Below, in pieces: positions 58,210 through 64,000 of a DNA stretch of 64,000 bases. Each line of letters begins with the position of its first letter. Position 1 is the stretch's first letter. The DNA comes from Cinclus cinclus. Taxonomy: Eukaryota > Chordata > Aves > Passeriformes > Cinclidae. The notes under the pieces are model-generated. The model made no database searches. It was not told the origin of the DNA and saw only the letters and a list, made by a program, of their open reading frames with translations. A program made the translations under genes and the position numbers. The stretch spans positions 59,877,158-59,941,157 of the forward strand of contig NC_085049.1 in the NCBI RefSeq assembly GCF_963662255.1, in the 5' to 3' direction.

Positions 58210-61070
58210 AAGAAAAAAGGCTTATACAATATAGATATCAATGTCAATAATTTCCTTAGCAAACTGAGTTTCTACAGCTAAACAAAACCCACAGATACAT
58301 CAAAGTCAACCAACAAATCCTGATGTGCTTTGCAGTTTCAGGTGGATTCCTCTGGCTACTGTCCTTGAAGACTACATTTTAAGATTTTGACTTTAAGCTT
58401 TCTATTCCTAAAAGAAAGACTTGCTCCTTTCAGCAGCACCAGCAGTTCATTGGCTCACCTACCACCTCTCCATCCTTATGAATGATGGGAAGGACACCAT
58501 TTTGAATCATCTCCAGAATCTTGGTAGAAGTCATTATTTAAGAGCCATGAGTATTGCTTTTTGTTTGAACTTAAACAAGGGGGAAGTAGCATATGGGAAT
58601 GACCAACATCTGGAGAGACATGAGGAAAGTCCTATCTTGCATGAGCCAGGAGAGTCACCCAACCTTGGTTTCTGAGAGCAGCTTTCAGCACAAAGGATGA
58701 CAACACTGAGTGTGGTCAGCACTGGACCCCTCTGGGCAGGGATGAATGTCTCCAGGGTGTGGATTGCACCATGTCACTCCTAGAAAATTACTTGGGTTGC
58801 ATTCCCACAAGAAGCAAGAGCGGAGCTCACTGGCTCTTGTGCACTCAAAATGCACCCAGCTAATGGAGACCACTGCCTCACTGCATGGGGAACACAGTCT
58901 GGCATGGGACTTGTCCTGTCCAGTCACACAGTCTGAGCCTCCCTTCAGAGCTGTCTGGGTCCTGAACTATTTAATTGCTTTTCTTTGAATTCCTTAGGCA
59001 TGGAGAAATAATCAGCTAATAACTGCAAATAACCACGTGCTGGTTTGCTTCAGTGTAACACAATAAACACAGAGAAAGCAGATGTGCCCTCTCATTTGCT
59101 TCACAGAAAAGGTGATGTGCAGCAGAGGCAGCTGGTTACAGTGCACATTTACTAGTGGTACTGGGGGGTTTCCAAAACCAGCTCAAGCTCCCAACCAGGC
59201 ACCCATCACACTTGTGGCAGTCAGGCTTCTCATGGTTTTCACTTAACCATGAAGCAACAGTTTTGTAAACAAGTAAAAATGCAGTTTTCCTTCATTCAAC
59301 ATGTAGTTTTCCTCACCCACTGCATTTGGCAAAGGATGCTAAATCCCAAAGTCCAGAAGAGGAACTCTAGCCAGAGGGGAAGATGGGCAGGTTGCTTTAT
59401 TTGCTTCAGTGTTCTGTTCAGCTCAGGGAGAAAGGGAAGCATATTGCATAGCACTGCCAAGGACTGTAAAAAAAGAACAAGATGTGTAAAAAAAATATTT
59501 ATAGTCTCCAGTCCCTCTGAAGGAGTACAAGTAGTTAAAGCTCTGAAAAGAGGTGGTGGCAGTTCTTTACTCCCATTGCTCTGCTGCAAACCAGTTGGAG
59601 CTTAGGAAGATTTGAAAGCAGCAATTTGAAAAGTTACAGTAGTTCTAATGCAAAGTCCCCACCCACTTACCACCTTCTAGAAATGGAGACAGAGGCTCCA
59701 GCTGGATGAAAAGTGCCTGAGGGCCGGTGCTGTAAAAGTGCCTTCTTTGGAGCCTCTCTGAGCCAGCACCTGGAATGATTTCTAACCCTTCTGCACTTAA
59801 TACTTTACCACAGTCAGCATTTGTCAGATCATTTCAGCCTGGGAAAGGGCTGTACAGCTAAGGCAGCTCCTGCTGCTCTCAGGCCCTTTGTGACCTTGCA
59901 GGTGTCCAGCCCTGCTTTGTTGCTAGTTAATCCTGCCTTTCTGATGGTGCATCTCCTAGCACTCTGCTTGCCTGCAGTGTTCTGACAGCACCACTGAGCC
60001 TAGGGGAAGGGATTTGGGACTGCAGTTTCCCCAGCAACAGGAAGTGAAGAGCCAGGAGAGGTTAAGTCATGAGAGAACTTTCTAATTGCCCACAGACTCC
60101 ATTATATGCCCACAGAGGGGAAAACAGGGATAAAGTGGAGAGCCGGGGCTGGAAGAAAACATTTCTTCCTCTTTCCTTGTATTTCCAGCTGCTGATACAA
60201 CTCCTGCCCAGCAGTCTGCTGCTTCCCAATTTTGCAAACTGCAGTGAAAGACAGGTTTCAGGTCTTACTGAAAAGAATAAATAATCATGTAAGTAGTAAC
60301 AATGCAAAAATTCATTAAGCAAGTGGAAAAAAGTGAACAAAAAAACCCCAAAGAGCAAGAAACATGATGCAGGACTGGATGAAGAGTGCATCAACATCTT
60401 TTGTAAGCTCCTGCATCAGAAGAAAACTAATCTCTACTGTCTGTGGAATGAATAAAGGACAATGATACCGAGGAAGGTGGCAGGTGAAATATGGGACAGA
60501 GAACAGTAACCTGGAGGGGTTATCAGGTGCTGCAGGCCCCTACACAACACTCTCCACACTGCCTTCGCCTCTAAAGCGTGGCTCAGTCTGCATTTATCCT
60601 TAGTTTAATGCTGACTACAACCCCCATCTGCTTGGATGTACCCACCTAAGCCCTTGGCTGCCTTGCACTGGCCCTGGGGGTCTGAAGTCTTGCTACCATT
60701 CTCTCTTCAGCCACATAGATAATTCCTGCTCCAAGGCTATTTAACCTTTGCTCAATCATCTCTTTGCACTGGTTTAGAGAGCTGGTTTACCCATTTTTTC
60801 CCATTGCCCATGGGGATGGGTGGTGCAAGATAGGCTGGACAGAGAGAGGAGCTCTAGGGCAGGGCTATCATTGTAGCAAGGGGATGGTAACTCCCAAGAC
60901 TCAACAGCTGGTGGAAGGCAAGGGGACAGAGGAATAGCCTCATGTGCCAGCTCCACTGACAAGCTGTATGTTGGGTAACAGGATACAGTGGCAGTAGGCC
61001 AAGCACCTCTGCTTGGAAATGTCACCATTACTGTGTGGTTCCTCCTGTTGCAGTGGGAAAAGCAACACAC
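58210..61070. other. Downstream spacer, nothing recognised
   Basis: No convincing exon, RNA gene or repeat was found. The longest open frames here (about 118 codons at 59249-59605, plus strand) lack a domain and splice support. Confidence 0.5.
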
Positions 61071-61074
61071 AGGC

Positions 61075-61262
61075 TGTGTGGCACTGGGCCAGACTGCCCA
61101 GGGATGTGGCTGAGTTGCCATCCATGGGGGTATTTAGAAGGCATGAAGATGTGGCACTTGGGTACATGGTCTAGTGGTGGGCTGGGCGGTGCTGGTTTAA
61201 TGGGTGGATTCGATAATCTTGAGGGGCTTTTACAAGGTAACCAGTTCTATGATTCCATGTTC
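61075..61262 (+). mobile_element. CR1 LINE 3'-end fragment
   Basis: GAGTTGCCATCCATGGGGGT, then a short spacer, TTGGGTACATGGTCTAGTGG and the ending CCAGTTCTATGATTCCATG follow the CR1 3' UTR in plus orientation. Confidence 0.85.
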
Positions 61263-62880
61263 AGGAGAGGATCTCATTTCTGGTAACTTGCCATTCTCCA
61301 GCCCCTTATCGTCTTAACCTTCTGGTTTTGCACTCCCCTGACAAATCCAGACTGATTATAAGATATGGGGATGATGCTTGCAGGTTCACTGCAGTTTAAA
61401 CACTTTAAATCAGTTAAGGAATTTACTTTTTCTGCTTGTTTTGTACATCTTCAGTTTGATAAAAACTGCTATGGAGCTGCAACTGCATCAGCAAAATTTC
61501 CAAGATCTCAAAAGGTGATGTTCAGCTAGAGCATCCCTAGGTTCCCTCAAGAGCCCCATTTCATAATCTATTTAACCATGAAGACCAAGGTCAGTCCATA
61601 CCACTCTTCAACTGTACAGCAGGAAATTTACAGGTGATGAATACCTCAGTTTTGCACACCTGGAAATTGAGGTCATTGGGTTCTGATGGGTGGAAGATCC
61701 GTATTTAGGCACAACTCTCCTGATAGATGCTCCAAATCTTTTACATCTTAAGTGTGTTTCGTCAGTCATCTTAATTTTTTCTTCCCAACTGCACTTCAGT
61801 CCTGTATTTCCACAAGTAATTCATATTATTTTATTAGGGAATCAGAGATAAGCCTTACCTTCTTGCTTAACATCTAGTGTGGTACTTCCCCTACATAAGG
61901 AAACACCCAAACCCAATCCCTCTTTTATAATTAAATTTAAAAGCCATTTGTAAAATGAATGGCATATTATCCAGAATTTGCTAGTGTGGAATCTAGGCAC
62001 TGTTTTGTCACAGTATGCAAATCTCACCCACCCTCCCTTCCTCCCCCTTTTTACAATACAAAATTTCTAGTTGCTGGCTGCAGGGGGAGACAGGTCCTCA
62101 CCGTTTCTGGAATATCATTATTCCAGAAAGACATTCCAAAGGAATCACTGGTACTTGTGCTACGTAAGATATATCTAGAAATGACCTTTTGTCACACCAC
62201 TAGAATTCCATCAACAACTATGTGACAATAGATGTTACCAAGCACTTACACTCTGGCTGTACCAGACGGACAAACTCTGGTAACTTCCATTCATCAAGGA
62301 CCTGGGCCATCCAGGAAATCAAGAAACAGTCCCTGGAAAGACACTCATACTCAGAATTCAAATGGATAAATAAATTTTTAAAAAATGGTTATGTAGTTAG
62401 TCATCATCACTTTGGGAGCTTAAAATGACATGAATTCAAAGTGGAATGTGCAATGCTGGATCCAAGTCCTTGTGGAGGTGTAAAGGTGCTGTTCTAGCTT
62501 CCACTGCCAACCAGTACACTGCTAAATTATGTTCTGTGCTGGAATTATACCCATGTGCTCTGACCATACAGAAGATGCTACAGAAACAACACTGAGGACA
62601 AACGCACAGAGTGAGTGGTATTACACAACAGTGTTAGCAGGCCTTTACAGGCACTTGCACTAGGGAGTGACAGAGGCTGCAGAACCTGCTGGAAATGCCA
62701 ATAAATCATTACAAGCACTACTCTTAAGCATCACTATTAGGTAGCTTAATGGTGTTATCACAAGGAGGAAAATTTACCAATATCTAAATTCTTCCGTGTG
62801 GGAGTAAGGCATATCTGAGTAGCTTAAATATCCCAAAGCACTTTCAATCCAACAGAATGGACAGCAACCCCTTTATGTTC
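61263..62880. other. Spacer between CR1 copies, nothing recognised
   Basis: AT-rich sequence without a recognisable gene or element. A short imperfect inverted repeat around TGGAATATCATTATTCCAGA (62108-62127) is the only local structure noted. Confidence 0.45.
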
Positions 62881-62884
62881 TGTC

Positions 62885-63775
62885 AGCAAAATGGACTTGG
62901 ATCAAGGGCACCCTCAGCAAGCTGGTACAGTCAACACACTGGAGGAAAAGGGATACCATCCTAAGGGACCTCAACAGGCTTGAGTGGGTTGGGGGTGGCA
63001 GAGGGGTCTGTGCAAAACTCAGTAAGTTCAACGAGGCCAAGTGCAAGATGCTGCACCTGCAATCAGGGCAATCCCAAGAACAAATCCCAGGCTGGAGGAT
63101 GAACAGATGGAGAGCAGCCCTGCTGAGAAGGACTTTGAGTGAATGAGGGCCTGGACATGACCCAGCAATGTGCACTCACAGCCCAGAAAGCCAAATGTGT
63201 CTTGGGCTGTACCCAAAGCAGGGTGGGCAGCAGGGTGAGAGAAGGGATTCTGCCCCTTTGCTTTGCTCTGGTGGGACTTCACCTGGAGTGCTGCATCCAG
63301 CTCTGGGATCCTTAGCACAGGAAAGACATGGATCTATCGGAGTGGGCCCACACAAGGCCACAAAGATGATCAGAGTGATTGAGCACCTCTCCTGTGAGGA
63401 AAAGCTGACAGAGTTCAGGTTGTTCTGTCTGAAGAAAGGCTCTGGAGAGAGCACAGAGCTATAGTTCTAGTACCCAAAGGGTGCCTACAACTGGAGAGGG
63501 ACTTTTTACAAAGGCATGTTGTGACAGGACAAGGGGGAATGGCTTTAAACTGAAAGAGGGTAGATTCAGATTGTACATTAGGAATTCATTCTTTGCAGTG
63601 CTGGTGGTGAGGGGTTGCCCAGAGAAGCTGTGGATGCCTCATCCTTGGAACTGTTCAAAGCCAGGCTAGATGGGGCTCTGAGCAACCTGGTCTAGAGAAG
63701 GGTGTCCCTGACCACAGTAAGGGGGCTGGAATCGAGGTCCCTTCCAACCCAAACTGTTCTATGTGATTCTGACTT
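62885..63775 (+). mobile_element. CR1 LINE, longest copy in the window (3' truncated ORF2 plus 3' UTR)
   Basis: About 890 bases in plus orientation. The first half matches the 3' end of the CR1 reverse-transcriptase frame region (AAGTGCAAGATGCTGCACCT and TGTCTTGGGCTG phrases). The second half is the 3' UTR, with GATCAGAGTGATTGAGCACC, AGAAGCTGTGGATGCC, and the end GTCCCTTCCAACCCAAACTG followed by TTCTATGTGATTCTGA. It is 5'-truncated, as is usual for CR1, and the frame is broken by several stops. Confidence 0.88.
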
Positions 63776-64000
63776 CACATGTTTCTGCTTTTGATGATTT
63801 TAGAATAATCAGGATTGTAAGCAGAATGACTGCTTCTCCTAGCGCACGTGTGTACGTTAAAAACTCTAATAGTCAGGTATTTTTAAAAAGACTGAACTGC
63901 TAGTTAACCACCTTAAGAGACCAGTATATCCTTGTTAAGTTATTAGACAATATGGTTTCTTTTTATTTTTTTATTTCATTTGTTCTTAATTTTTCTTTGT

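Overview
The window is vertebrate nuclear DNA, most likely from a bird. The genes are split by short GT-AG introns, promoters sit in CpG islands, CR1 LINE fragments are the main recognisable repeat, and an eye-type globin (GbE, known from birds and a few other sauropsids and lobe-finned fishes) is present. The core order SERHL - RRP7A - POLDIP3 with a U12 snRNA gene next to POLDIP3 matches human 22q13.2. I rebuilt the coding exons by reading splice sites and matching the translations to remembered family features; nothing was aligned by machine.

Layout. 1-5.1 kb: no recognisable coding exon, then a CpG island (3.84-5.09 kb) with a good leftward splice donor, probably the 5' end of a minus-strand gene (TCF20 would be expected from synteny). 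5.1-12.8 kb: no gene seen, with a small orphan CpG patch at 8.3-8.5 kb. 12.8-14.2 kb: decayed partial copy of SERHL. 14.5-23.7 kb: intact SERHL (+), a serine hydrolase. 24.6-28.0 kb: RRP7A (-), a ribosome-biogenesis factor, tail to tail with SERHL. A perfect 51-bp tandem repeat covers the RRP7A exon 1/intron 1 boundary and multiplies its splice donor five times in frame. 29.6-44.3 kb: POLDIP3 (-), an RNA-binding mRNP protein. 44.69-44.84 kb: RNU12 (+), the U12 spliceosomal RNA, in a head-to-head promoter with POLDIP3.

47.5-50.7 kb: a candidate unrecognised minus-strand gene assembled from five phase-compatible exons. 54.56-58.1 kb: GbE (+), three exons with the classic globin intron positions, preceded by a TATA-like box and two homeodomain (CRX/OTX-like) cores. 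58.2-64 kb: no gene seen, with CR1 fragments including a long one at the right end.

The well-supported genes are largely housekeeping RNA and ribosome functions (RRP7A, POLDIP3, U12), plus a metabolic hydrolase and a tissue-specific respiratory globin. I see no functional pathway joining them. The most unusual items are the RRP7A splice-donor array, the unrecognised gene upstream of GbE, and the SERHL relic.
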